From Sipunculus nudus (taxonomy: Eukaryota > Annelida > Sipuncula > Golfingiida > Sipunculidae), in contig CM049313.1 of NCBI GenBank assembly GCA_026874595.1, forward strand, positions 56,875,159-56,939,158: 64,000 nt of DNA, written 5' to 3'. The translations under genes and the position numbers were made by a program. Positions 12,005-24,384 of the stretch are shown in pieces. The notes under the pieces were generated by a model. The model did no database searches. It saw only the letters and a list, made by a program, of their open reading frames with translations, and was not told the origin of the DNA. How positions within the stretch are numbered: the stretch's first letter is position 1; each line of letters starts with the position of its first letter.

Positions 12005-14112
12005 ACCATCATGTTTTACATAAGAATTTAACATAAATCATCAGACGGTTGTCCAAGACCATGAAGTACATCAGAAGGTACAGGTGGTTCATGACCATTA
12101 AGTACATCAGATGATACATGTGGTCAGCGACAATTAAGTACATCAGATGGTACAGGTAGTTCATGACCATTAAGTACATCAGATGATACATGTGGTCAGC
12201 GACAATTAAGTACATCAGATGGTACAGGTAGTTCATGACCATTAAGTATATCAGTTGTCCAAGACCATGAAGTACATCAGAAGGTACAGGTGGTTCATGA
12301 CCATTAAGTACATCAGATGATACATGTAGCCAGTGACAATTAAGTACATCAGATGGTACAGGTAGTTTTATGACCATTAAGTATATCAGATGGTACAGGT
12401 GGTTTAGAGCTATTAAGTACATCAGATGGTACAGGTGGTCCATGACCATAACATATACCAGATGGTACTGAAGGTCCATGACCATAAAGTATATCAGATG
12501 GTACATGTGGTACATAACCATAAAGTACATCAGATGGTACAGGTGTCCATGACCATTAAGTACATCATATGGTACAGGTAGTCCATGACCATAAAGTATA
12601 TCAGATGGTACAGGTGGAACATGACCATAAAGTACATCAGATGGTACAGGTGGAACATGACCATAAAGTACATCAGATGATACAGGTGGAACATGACCAT
12701 AAAGTACATCAGATGGTACAGGTGTCCATGACCATAAAGTACATCAGATGATAAAGGTGGTCCATGACCATTAAGTACATTAGCTAGTACATACAGGTGG
12801 TCCATGACAATTATATACATCAGATGGTACAGGTGGTCCTTGACAATTAAGTACATCAGATGGTACAGGTGGTCCTTGACCATGAAGTACATAAGATGGT
12901 ACAGATGGTCCATGACCATAAAGTATTTCAGATGGTACAGATGGTCCATGACCATGAAGTATATCAGATGGTACAGGTGGTCCATGACCATAGGGTATAT
13001 CAGATGGTACAGATGGTCAATGACCATAAAGTATATCAGATGGTACAGGTGGTCCATGACCATAGGGTATATCAGATGGTACAGATGGTCAATGACCATA
13101 AAGTATATCAGATGGTACAGGTGGTCCATGACCATGAAGTATATCAGATGGTACAGGTGGTCCATGACCATAAAGTCTATCAGATGGTACAGGTGGTCCA
13201 TGACCATAAAGTACATCAGATGGTACAGATGGTCAATGGCCATAAAGTACATCAGATGGACAATGACCATGAAGTACATCAGATGGTACAGGTAGTCCAT
13301 GACAATAAAGTACATCAGATGGTACAGATGGTCCATGACCATAAAGTACATCAGATGGTACAGGTGGAACATGACCATAAAGTACATCAGATGGTACAGG
13401 TGGAACATGACCATAAAGTACATCAGATGGTACAGGTGGAACATGACCATAAAGTACATCAGATGATAAAGGTGGTCCATGACCATTAAGTACATTAGCT
13501 AGTCTGTACAGGTGGTCCATGACAATTATATACATCAGATGGTACAGGTGGTCCTTGACAATTAAGTACATAAGATGGTACAGGTGGTCCTTGACCATGA
13601 AGTACATAAGATGGTACAGATGGTCCATGACCATAAAGTATTTCAGATGATACAGATGGTCCATGACCATGAAGTATATCAGATGGTACAGGTGGTCCAT
13701 GACCATAGGGTATATCAGATGGTACAGATGGTCAATGACCATAAAGTATATCAGATGGTACAGGTGGTCCATGACCATAGGGTATATCAGATGGTACAGA
13801 TGGTCAATGACCATAAAGTATATCAGATGGTACAGGTGGTCCATGACCATAAAGTATATCAGATGGTACAGGTGGTCCATGACCATAAAGTCTATCAGAT
13901 GGTACAGGTGGTCCATGACCATAAAGTACATCAGATAGTACAGATGGTCAATGGCCATTAAGTACATTAGCTAGTACAGATGGCCCATGACCATTAAGTA
14001 CATCAGCTAGTACAGGTGGTTCATGACATTTAAGTACATCAGATGGTCCAGGTGGTCTGTGACCAGTAAGTGAATCAGATTGTACAGGTGGTCTATGACC
14101 ATAAAGCATATC
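12005..14112. repeat. 36-bp minisatellite with higher-order duplication
   Basis: About 58 tandem units of 36 bp, of the form GACCATAAAGTACATCAG followed by ATGGTACAGGTGGTCCAT. Units vary at a few sites (GGTGTCC, GGAACATG, AATGACC). Variant order repeats at an offset of 715 bp: the AAGTACATTAGCTAGT variant at about 12773 recurs at about 13488 with the same neighbours on both sides. This indicates a large block duplication. Because 36 is a multiple of 3 and the unit lacks stops in several phases, long 12-residue-repeat frames appear on both strands; they are a by-product of the array. Confidence 0.95.
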
Positions 14113-15595
<1,483 letters not shown>

Positions 15596-15601
15596 ACTTA
15601 C

Positions 15602-15681
15602 GTTTTGAGTTTACCTCCCGCCACAGGTTCCTCGAAGGGATCCGTAAAAACCACGCTGGTGTTTTTGTTTTTACCCTCCAT
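15602..15681 (-). CDS. candidate first coding exon, unknown protein
   Basis: I do not recognise the protein. On the minus strand the context GGCAATGG gives a good Kozak match (G at -3 and +4). The frame reads MEGKNKNTSVVFTDPFEEPV followed by AGGKLK, then meets a near-ideal donor, AAC|GTAAGT, at 15602/15601 (80 nt, ending in phase 2). A second donor, GAG|GTAAAC, lies 13 bases earlier, at 15615. Without splicing, the frame stops immediately after the first donor. The exon lies in the densest CpG block of the window. No downstream exon was paired with it, so the remaining gene would run toward lower coordinates or out of the window. This is the best-supported host coding exon here. Confidence 0.48.
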
Positions 15682-16140
15682 TGCCACCACTGAGGGTCTG
15701 TTATTCATTGGTAGCAGGTCTCATCGTGGGTAACGGGTATTCAACAAAGTAACGTACGTCCTACCTGGCTAACGCTCGTGTTACATTGATTTTCACCTGA
15801 GCGACTGCGCCGGCTGCACTAACCAGCGCAGCGACTTCAATGATTAATTGAGCCCTGCTGGGGACGTGAAGCTCAGGTCGTGGGCCTGTTGCCGCTAATA
15901 TTCCGTGGATTTCATGTCATTTGTTAACTACTGTAGGTTGTTCTATGAATTAATGTACCCCACACGCCTTCCGTATCCCAAGGTACACAAGGATCTGATA
16001 ACCGTTTATACTGACTTGAATGTAATGATGTACTATCGAGTATATATACACAAACACACGTGCCTGCATACTTTTATACATGACAATTATCATACGTTTG
16101 GTATGCACAATGAGATAGTTGAAATTGTAACACAGACGCA

Positions 16141-16308
16141 CCCACGTCCCTTGGAAAAATATCGGACTGAAATGTAATTTTGAAAAAAAAAATCATCAGG
16201 AAAAACGAAGCAAAGCGAAAAGCACCCACGTCCCTTGGAAAAATATCGGACTGAAATGTAATTTTGAAAAAAAAAATCATCAGGAAAAACGAAGCAAAGC
16301 GAACAGTT
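16141..16308. repeat. 84-bp tandem duplication
   Basis: Two almost identical 84-bp copies beginning CCCACGTCCCTTGGAAAAAT, each with an A10 run and the phrase ATCATCAGGAAAAACGAAGC. The high identity implies a recent duplication. Confidence 0.92.
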
Positions 16309-16437
16309 TTCCCCAAGTATGTTAAATTCACGTGGTTATCAATTCATGTACCTTGTGCACAGGTCCTTGAAATCATATAATAATAGATATGACCACTGTA
16401 ATAGTAATAGAGTATTCTTTATTAGTATTACAGTGGT

Positions 16438-16484
16438 ATTATCTATTATTATTATTAATAATAATAATAATAATAACAAAAATA
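16438..16484. repeat. (TAT)n/(TAA)n trinucleotide repeat
   Basis: A TTATTA run joined head-on to an AATAAT run, forming a short perfect-arm palindrome of trinucleotide repeats. Confidence 0.85.
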
Positions 16485-16764
16485 TCAAGTTATATAATAA
16501 CGAGTATATGCGGGGGAAAGCATTTTAATTTAAAGAATTATCCAATACTGATACCGCCTAGTGAACCAATGAATCAAGATTCGCAGCCCTGTGTCCGCCA
16601 AAACTAAGTTGCGAAACTAAAACCGACGTTGCAGACGTGTTCGTCCGAAGAACTCTTCCAAACCACCACCTGACGGAATTTTTCCGAAACCGCGCATAAT
16701 TATAGAGTCACAAAAATGCATGAACAAGTTATCTGTCGAATTGCGTTGTCAACTGACCTTTCCT

Positions 16765-17231
16765 CTCTGCATTTCGTCCGTCAGTGCGTCTGTGTTGGGT
16801 CCAAATCTCATACCTAAGGAGTGTAGTGGATTGATGTATCGGCCTGAAATTTTGCATCGCATTAGATCTTGAATAACTTCATCTCGTAAATAAGACTGGT
16901 GGCGCCACCTACAATATTTTTTTTCCATGGCGTTAATCCGTTCGTCTGTTTAGGGTAAAAACACGCCTGTCTCCGGAGTTGCATGTTCACTGACTCTGGA
17001 TAGCTTTCTCGTACACAAGACTTGCGGCACCATTTACAATCATTTTGCGTAGCGACGTAGCGTCCATCAATGCACATATCTCAGGAGCGGTTTTCTGAAT
17101 TGGCCTGAATCTATGCATATGCATAGATCTCGGATATATTTGTCTAGTACGCAAGACTAGTGGTGCCACTTACAATCATATTTTTATCATGGCATCAAGC
17201 ACTCATATTATATTCATTTATCTTTGTTACC
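16765..17231. repeat. family B-related decayed fragment
   Basis: The phrases CGGCCTGAAATTTTGCAT, AAGACTGGTGGCGCCACCTA and GGATAGCTTTCTCGTA recur from the 3' part of B1 (26360-26600). It contains GGTGGCGCCACC at 16898-16909. No termini survive. The hAT-like MITE that follows is inserted at its right edge. Confidence 0.5.
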
Positions 17232-17239
17232 AGATCCAC

Positions 17240-17543
17240 CAGGGGCGTCAATATAGGGGGGATGGGGGGTATATATACCCCCCACTTTTTGGTAAGGGGG
17301 GGGGGGGGTGGCCAATGTAATCATCCCCCTCACTTTTCAGAGAATAATATTATAATATTGCAAATGAAATATATTAATAAATAGAATTTAAAAAATTGAA
17401 TCCATTTACTAAAAATGTTATATCTAAACCTTGCTTATAATTCACAAAATAACTTATTTTCTATTATAATATTATAATTATTTGAAATATAATTAAGTAT
17501 ATACATAAATAAGTATAAATATATATATATATATATAATAATC

Positions 17544-17601
<58 letters not shown>

Positions 17602-17638
17602 TAATATAACATTCAGAGACGCTGAAAAAGTAATATAA

Positions 17639-17682
<44 letters not shown>

Positions 17683-17733
17683 CAAAGTCAACCCCCCCCC
17701 CCCCCCACCCTGGAAGAAAAATTGACGCCACTG
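17240..17733. mobile_element. hAT-like MITE with 8-bp target duplication
   Basis: 494 bp, starting CAGGGGCGTCAAT and ending ATTGACGCCACTG, so the inverted ends match CAG(G/T)GGCGTCAAT. Each end is followed inward by a G-rich (left) or C-rich (right) run. The flanks are AGATCCAC at 17232-17239 and AGATCCAC at 17734-17741, an exact 8-bp duplication. CAG ends plus an 8-bp duplication are the hAT signature. The interior is (TA)n-rich (about 17518-17678) with no coding capacity. Confidence 0.85.
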
Positions 17734-17741
17734 AGATCCAC

Positions 17742-18898
17742 TGAATATAACCAACAGCACAACCTTGTTTCATCTCAATAAAGAGGTTCCGAAATCCTGG
17801 GATACTTTTGCATCTCCGATGCCAGAATTTACGAATTAACTTCAGGACACATTCCATGCCCAACTTTTTTCCTATGCCCCTATTTATTATGATTCCTCGG
17901 ATACGCGTAGTCGCTTGTCGACTGGCAAAATTATAGTTACAATAACTTCATTAAATGAAACAAATGTCATAGTATGTGTAAAATTTCTCATGTTAATAAT
18001 TTGTATATGAAGGTGATATGGAAATGAACACTTTTGGTTGGATAGTACATTTTGCTTTGTCCAAGTGTGATACAGCTTATGTAAGTTAATTATCGCCTTA
18101 TAAACCTACCATAAAAACTGTAGGCCTACATTTCATCAAAAGGAAAGTAATTTATTTTCAAAATTAGTGCCTTTCAAAAGGATTAAGGTTTTCAGTTTCT
18201 TGAACTCTCTTTTTAAGGCCATAGTAAAGAAACAAAAACTAAAATCGGCTGGCTCAAATCACAGCAGTGCCACAACGCGAGAACAAGTGCAGTTTATTTC
18301 CAAAGTCCAGCGTGTACTGGTACCTTCCATATGCAGCGACATCTAACGCTGAACTTACACACTAGTTAAAATCACAAAAACGCTGAACATCAATTGCGTG
18401 AAAATACTCTATTATAATATTGTTCCCCATGGTAGATGAATCAGGTTTCATTCAGACAGTGGTAGCATTTATAACCAAGCTATAAATAACTTTTAAGTCA
18501 CTCAAATTCCAATGCATGCATAAGATTAACGAATGCCAATTTAATAATTTTATCAAATTTTAGATGTATACAGGGGCCTAAAACACATGCATATTTGACA
18601 CGGCGGAGACAATGGAAGGTTTTGAGAGAGTGGATGCTTCCGTTAGCATGGTTGAACAAATATATATATTATAATCTGACCCCGCTTTAGCGTCTTGATC
18701 AACTCCTAAGTCCTCAAAAACGTTAATTAATCCTTTTTTCCTACCTTTTAAAGAATAATCTCTCATGGACGTAGATTTAGTTCAAAGAATATAAAGGCCT
18801 AAACAGATTTCTAGAAGAGATAGATAATCGGCGCGGAATTTCCTGTCTGTTTTCATTTGGTTTTCATGAAATTGGTTTATTTTTGGCGCGTTGGTGAT
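17742..18898. other. gene-free stretch
   Basis: No recognised family. The phrase TAGTCGCTTGTCGACT near 17907 recurs in reverse at about 61240. A minus-strand frame at 18578-18766 has no supported splice structure. Confidence 0.45.
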
Positions 18899-19243
18899 AT
18901 AAGATTTAGAAATAAGTTCAGAAATACCCCTTACCTAATAATGACTTTATTTAAAATAATGGATCCCAATAGCGAGCTCCGGGGATTGTACGTTCAGAAG
19001 TGTACAGGGGTACAACGGACTGGAGGACTCTGAGAAAAACCACCGACCTTAATTGGACGAGCCACTGTGATAAAAGATTTAGAAATAAGTTCAGAAATAC
19101 CCCTAACCTAATATTGACTTTATTTAAGATAATGGATCCTAATAGCGAGCTCCGGGGATTGTACGTTCAGAAGTGTACAGGGGTACAACGGACTGGAGGA
19201 CTCTGAGTAAACCACCGACCTTAATTGGACGAGCCACTGTCAT
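18899..19243. repeat. 173-bp tandem duplication
   Basis: Two near-identical 173-bp units, starting at 18901 and 19074, with the blocks AAGATTTAGAAATAAGTTC, GCGAGCTCCGGGGATTGTAC and TTAATTGGACGAGCCACTGT. No function recognised. Confidence 0.93.
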
Positions 19244-19287
19244 ACCCCCCCCCCCACACACACACACACACAAACTCATGCCGTCAT

Positions 19288-19369
19288 GGACACGCCGGGA
19301 ATCGAACTCAGTTCGGCAGAACCCGAGAGACAATGCCTAGGTTGTAACCATTCGACTGATAAGGCCCCA
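19288..19369 (-). mobile_element. tRNA-derived SINE head
   Basis: On the minus strand the sequence starts GGGGCCTTATCAGTCGAATG and carries a B box (GAGTTCGATTCCCGGC) about 50 bases later, the spacing and content of a tRNA-like RNA polymerase III promoter. The A-box region (TCAGTCGAATGG) is looser. It runs on into a (TG)n tail with a G run (19246-19272). No intact tRNA fold is expected, so I call it a SINE rather than a tRNA gene. I did not find a target duplication. Confidence 0.58.
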
Positions 19370-19682
19370 TGCACTGAAGCCAAAGAGGCCAGCGGGTTAA
19401 ATACATTGAAACTGGATCTTTGACACACACACATATTAGGTATATCTACTACTGTTAGACTCACTCTACTTGTCCTACGTATTTTTGGTTTATTAAAAGC
19501 GTGGGCTACACGCAGTAATACACACAAACTGAAACACATACATACACGCATGTAACTGACCAACTATAGAAGTAAAGTACTACATGTGTCCCGGGATTAT
19601 TATTTTTTTTCTCATCACAATTATTTAATTTTGACCTTTTTAATATAAAATTGTACTTGCTAAGCTTCACAGGTAGAAATTT

Positions 19683-20207
19683 AGGGCCCACTTGAAAATT
19701 CGAAAACTGAATTAGGTTCCGGGAAACCTTATAATTGCGAAACCAAAAGTGGCAAAACTATAGTTTTGGCGAAAATCGTCCACTCGATAATTATACTGTC
19801 ATGATGGCAGGCGGGCATTGGGCCGAAGTAGTGCAATTTTATAAATTGATATTGTTGATGTCTGTTACAGTTACTAAGAAATAGATGAAGTGTAAACAGT
19901 CTTTTGGGAGTGTCTTGAATTCAATATTCCTTCCTTTAGCCCTGTATACCAACATTTCCTGTTTGGCCATGCATGTCGTGTGACAGGTGGATATGTTATA
20001 CTTAAAGGACATAGAGAAAGCGTCTATTTTCATCATAATTCTAATATTAACTGGCAAGTCGTGCACTCACTTGGTCTCAAAGTGCCCGGGCGTGGATCTC
20101 TAACTTTTTACAATATTTTCCTCATTAATCATTCAATTATATCATATGCGACGTTATCATAATGTGTCTATTAGTATTAAAACCGTAACCGTCCACTTAT
20201 ATATATA
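19683..20207 (+). repeat. dispersed repeat family I, copy 1
   Basis: Starts GGGCCCACTTGAAAATTCGA and ends ACCGTCCACTTATA. The interior (GATGGC, GTAGTGC, GAATTCAATATTCC, TTTTCATCATAAT) matches the reverse complement of 21317-21963. The copies are diverged but collinear, so this is a dispersed element of about 0.5-0.65 kb. The superfamily is not assigned. Confidence 0.6.
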
Positions 20208-20239
20208 TAAAAGTTAAATCTGATTAGTTAAAGAAACAG

Positions 20240-20505
20240 TTGAATAATACCAGGAAGAGAAGTAGTAGAATAACTGGTACTTCTCTTGCCACACACCAGG
20301 AAATCTGTGAAACCAAAACAATGGCCTTCATATCTGAGGTCATGAATGACACAACACATCCCCTATATTCAGAGTTCCGTTTTTTACCTTCAGGTAAACG
20401 CCTAGATACAATATTCTGCAGAACAACTCGTTTTAAAAATCTCTCGTACAACACAGTATTAAACTTTTTAACTCACAAACCTCTTAGAAATTTAATGTTT
20501 TGAAT
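20240..20505 (+). pseudogene. non-LTR retrotransposon ORF2 C-terminal fragment
   Basis: The 87-codon frame contains HPLYSEFRFLPSGKRLDTIF, CRTTRFKN and SYNTVLNFL. This matches the well-known tail of CR1/L2/RTE-type ORF2 proteins (HPLY..F..LPSGRRY...RYKNSF.P.AI..LN), which follows the reverse transcriptase domain. The reverse transcriptase itself is absent upstream, so this is a 5'-truncated dead copy of the kind left by target-primed insertion. The conserved SFVP motif has drifted. It is followed by an AT-rich tail but no clear microsatellite end. Confidence 0.7.
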
Positions 20506-21031
20506 TATGTGTTTTACCTGCAGAATTATCTGTTTTATCATTTTTACATGCTTAATTTTACATGCATAGTCAATATGTTATGTGTGATTTTTATGTATCA
20601 TTTTTATGTATTTGCTGGCACTACTGACACTGCATGCATGTTATAATGGATTTTAATTTTTTTCAACATAACTGATGGTATTCAGGGATCTATAAATAAC
20701 CTCCCCTCAAATAACGTCTATCACTGTCCATGTACAGGTATTCATAAATCACTGAAGGCGTTATCAGAAATATATACTTAGCAAGTTAGCACCATAAACG
20801 ACAGCTGGGGTGAATTTTCCTAAGTCGTGGTAGATGGAATGAGCCGACAGCGTCTATCTGTTCATGAATACTGGGTATGAAAGACCAGCTTAAAAAAGTA
20901 AATAGAAGCCAGTCTATGTATTAAATGGACCAATTACTTCCGGGTCATGATTAACTTTTTCATCATGTTGAAGAAGGAGCAAGACTATATATTAGTCTCT
21001 CCAACAGACGCCAGGTGCCGCTACCGCTCTA

Positions 21032-21316
21032 CGTCTGTTATTGGACGCCATTTTTCTTAGGAACGGAAGTGTTGTTTGGCATGCGCAAGGAATCCCCCTA
21101 CTATACCACCCTTGCAAAAGACAAGCAAAAGTGGATTATTTTTGCAACACAACCAAACAATATTGTTTACTTGTCTATATTTGGATCGCCGGGTTTGTGC
21201 AAGGGCGATATCCATTCTGGTTTCACTTCCAGATGCTAGGGGGGTTTCCTTGCGCATGCCCAACGGCACTTCCGTTTTTCAAGATTCTTGAAAAAAATGG
21301 CGTCCATTAACAGACG
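21032..21316. mobile_element. 285-bp MITE with about 70-bp inverted ends
   Basis: Ends CGTCTGTTATTGGACGCCAT and, inverted, CGTCTGTTAATGGACGCCAT. Similarity continues through GGAAGTG...GGCATGCGCAAGGAA to a CCCCCTA block. Nested inside the 37-bp-bounded composite. Confidence 0.65.
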
Positions 21317-21963
21317 GGCGCACTCGAAAATTCGAAACTGGTTTCGGTTCAGGGAGAACCGGTTCTGTATGGTTTCACCTTGTATTTATAAGTGGACGGT
21401 TTCGGTTTTAATAGAAAATATTGATAACATCGTAAATTATTTATTATTAATTAAATAAATTAATGATGAAAATTTCCTCAAACGCTAGAGATCCTTGCCT
21501 TGGCATTTTGAGACTCAATGAAAGCATTATTACATGTGACTGGAAAATATATATATTAAATTATGATGAAAACTGTTTCTCTCCATCTTATAACATGTAC
21601 ATGTGTCAGGCGGCATGGACGCACAAAATACGTGCGGCTCATCTTTAGCTATACATGGTTATAGTAGGGAATATTGAATTCAAAACACTTCCGAAAGAAT
21701 GTTTATATCTCAATCATTGCTTATTTAATTCTAACAGGCATTTACAGTAACCATTATTAAAATAATTAACAAAATAGCACTACTTTGGCCCACCTCCGCC
21801 ATCTTTCCAGTATAATTATCGAGTGGGCGGTTTAGGCGAAACCGAAACCGAAACCATCTCCGGAGATGGCTTCGCAGTTTCGCCAAAACCTGTTTCGGTT
21901 TCGCTATTAGTAAGTGAATGGTTTCGCTGAACCGAAACCAGTTTCACACTCTCGAGTGGGGCC
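21317..21963 (-). repeat. dispersed repeat family I, copy 2
   Basis: Reverse-complement relative of 19683-20207. Near both edges it has GAAACTGGTTTCGGTTCAG (21337 onward) and its inverse near 21925, plus GAAACC/GGTTTC-rich arms and a CTCCGGAG palindrome. Non-coding. Confidence 0.55.
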
Positions 21964-22340
21964 GTACTGGTGCAAGAGCGGTAGCGGCACCTGGCGTCTG
22001 TTGGAGAGACTAGACTATTTTTTTGAAACTAAACTTCCGGTTCCGTTGTGGAGAGATGATAAGAATTTAATCTTAAAATAGGAATTTAATTATAACTCGG
22101 CTTTTTCATTTAGTTTCTAAAGTCTCCATCAGGTGTCAGCGTGTATTTAAATGGCGTCTCTTGTCTGCATCTCCAACAAGCTTCGCTCTTGACCAGCAGA
22201 CAGTAATCTGATGTTCCATGCATATATATGGATATCTATTATAATTAGGCCTATGTTTTTTTTTGTGTTTTTTTTTCTTTGTTTTTCACCGTGGTATTGC
22301 CATTATTGTTTTTTTTTAATAATTTCATGTTACACTGTGA

Positions 22341-22530
22341 CAGGGGCTGATCCATGATTTTGGAGGGGGGGGGGGGGTTCAACAGAAACGTATGAGAAAA
22401 GTTGAAACGTAAACCAAAAGAAATAAAAAAAAATGTGTGTTTTTAGCTCGTATAATATGATTTGACACCCTTCTAGAAAGAGCCTAGCGGCTGCGAACTT
22501 CCTGCCCCCCCCCCCCCGAATCAACTACTG
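22341..22530. mobile_element. hAT-like MITE remnant
   Basis: Starts CAGGGGCTGATCC followed by a G run, and ends in a C run then GAATCAACTACTG, so the ends are roughly inverted (CAGGGGCTGATYC against CAGTAGTTGATTC). No matching 8-bp duplication is seen (CACTGTGA against CATAATTT), so boundaries or assignment may be wrong. Confidence 0.35.
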
Positions 22531-23734
22531 CATAATTTGTACTATATCATCACAAATTTAACTTTGAGGAACCTTAAGTTAAAGAGGTTGGGAAGAGGGG
22601 AGGCAAATGTTTCCCATCTCTCTTTGTGTGTTTCTGTCTATACAGGTCAATACATATATTTCCCTTTACATTATCCACGACTGTATTATCTTATATCCAC
22701 GACCTGGACATTTTTTCTGTTGATAGAATCGTGACATTTAAACTGGTTATTTATGTATTTCAATGAAACAAAGATTTGTTTAGTTCTATCCAAGAGAAAG
22801 CATCCCCTCCCAATTTTATATTTTTAAACAATAAGTAGCCCCTCGCTGCGGTATCAACTAGTCTATCCCTCAGTACTTTTGAGGGAGGGTGTGAAAGAGT
22901 GGGTTTTCATCACGTGTTAGGGATTTTTTTCTCACAAAGTGATCTCATTTTTGGTGCTCTGACAACATTCAGAAAAAAGTTTCCGAAATAAGAAAAAAAA
23001 AGAGGTCAGCTGGCCTTGACGAACAAAACGCACTGAACAGGGGTATATATAGAAACTCTGCCTAGTTTAGTTAGCCTTACACATAGACTCACTGAGAGTA
23101 TATATTCTTTGTCGTCTTGAAGCTGGAGGCAGGCTTTATCAGACAAGTTTACGCCTGCTAGCTTATTGTACCTACAACTATAAAGGACCCAATGACTCGT
23201 TAATTATGTCAACCCGTTGAACCGTCTGACAAATTTAGAGAAGTCTCTTGTCATGTGAAATGAAAAGTCTACAAGCGGCGACATCTGGTGAAAATTTATT
23301 AAACTAGAAACTTATCCGTTTTACTATTACACATTGAAAGTCTGATAAAAAATAGCTTTTTATGCACTTTTCACTGTGAAATCAGCGCGATAGGGTGTAT
23401 GTTTTTCATCTTTTTTACCATTACTTTTTTATCATTACCCTGGAGTTCATAATGGTAAATTTCTACTAAAAATCAAACTAAGATTTTTATGCAAGGGGGG
23501 GGGGGGGGGGGCATGCAAGAGAAACCAGTCTTCTTGGACTTAGTATTCCTCAAATAAAAAACATTAGTTACATATTCATTACCATACTGAGTTATCCATT
23601 TCACTGAATGAAATGCGTATAGATTATCTATTTATAATATTTGCTACCCAAATACCAATACACGCACATGCATGTGTTGGAACGACGGCCCATTCGTATA
23701 TAGGCCACATGTCAATGCCGGCGAGTCATATTTT

Positions 23735-23885
23735 CACGGCAATATTAAAGGGACATGCATAATCAGGAGCAATACTATGCCTATTCTTTCACACCATCAG
23801 TTCAGTTTTGCTTCATACAAAAGTTTCTCAGCAAAACCACACAGTCTCAGCACCTCGCATACGGCTGTTTAATTGCTCTGCGTGT
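23735..23885 (-). repeat. dispersed repeat family H, copy 1
   Basis: The reverse complement matches 30795-30935 through GCCGTATGCGAGGT, TTTTGTAT, AACTGAACTGAT, GTGTGAAAGAA and ATGTCCCTTTA. Type not assigned. Confidence 0.6.
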
Positions 23886-24384
23886 TTGTAAATACAGTAT
23901 ACACGTGTATCTGTTTACCATTTAGCAAGGCCGCGTAACTGGAGGTCCGATTGTTAGCAGCAACACACGAATTTTCAGCCAGCATGAACATGTTATCCAT
24001 TTTTTTTGGGGCCAAGTCAGTCAGGACAGTTCATGATTTGCAGGTTTTGTGGCTCAGCGATGCGCACTAAGTCATAAAATAAAAGAGGCAAATCAAAAGT
24101 ATTACCCCACCCCCGCCCGACAACTGTTATGTTAGATGAAAGCCCCCTCCCCCCCCCCCCCCCCCCCCCCCCCGTCCACTTGCCTATGGTTGCCTACTAG
24201 TACTTTAATCAAGTTCTCCGTCCGTCCCTCGCGCGCATTATCTCAAGAAACGATTAAGATATTAACTGCGTTTCTTTCTCTCCTTTTTTTCCATAGAAAT
24301 GGGCTGCTGGGTCATGCATAGGCCCTATATATATCGTACTGGAAAGTGTACGGGAAATGTGTCCGATCGAGGCGATGCCTTTTG

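Larger units (their letters stand above)
20994..22011. mobile_element. composite bounded by a perfect 37-bp inverted repeat
   Basis: The 37 bases at 20994-21030 (starting AGTCTCTCCAACAGACGCCA) are repeated exactly, inverted, at 21975-22011. Inside lie a 285-bp element with its own inverted ends (21032-21316) and repeat family I copy 2 (21317-21963). I could not find a matching target duplication; an AGACTAT motif occurs near both edges but not flush with them. No transposase is present. Confidence 0.65.
22012..24384. other. mostly gene-free stretch
   Basis: Contains a hAT-like remnant, a dispersed repeat and pure G/C tracts (G17 at 23495-23511, C25 at 24149-24173). A TATATATA motif at about 23043 could be a core promoter, but no transcript structure supports it. 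Confidence 0.45.

Noticed and set aside
12009-13967. Long repetitive proteins (up to 321 codons) on both strands
   Set aside because: They follow from a 36-bp tandem unit lacking stops; mutually incompatible frames are open together, with no splice or start context.
12005-14112. CRISPR-like array
   Set aside because: Repeats are directly contiguous with no unique spacers, the context is eukaryotic and no cas genes are present; it is a minisatellite.
17435-17863. Tyr/Ile-repeat frames, also at 14650-14850, 40123-40341 and 42085-42565
   Set aside because: They are translations of (TA)n microsatellites.
22341-22530. Confident hAT call
   Set aside because: The ends look hAT-like but the flanking 8-mers differ (CACTGTGA, CATAATTT); kept only as a low-confidence remnant.
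23042-23075. TATATATA core promoter
   Set aside because: The sequence is AT-rich and TATA strings are frequent; no downstream exon or CpG context supports it.
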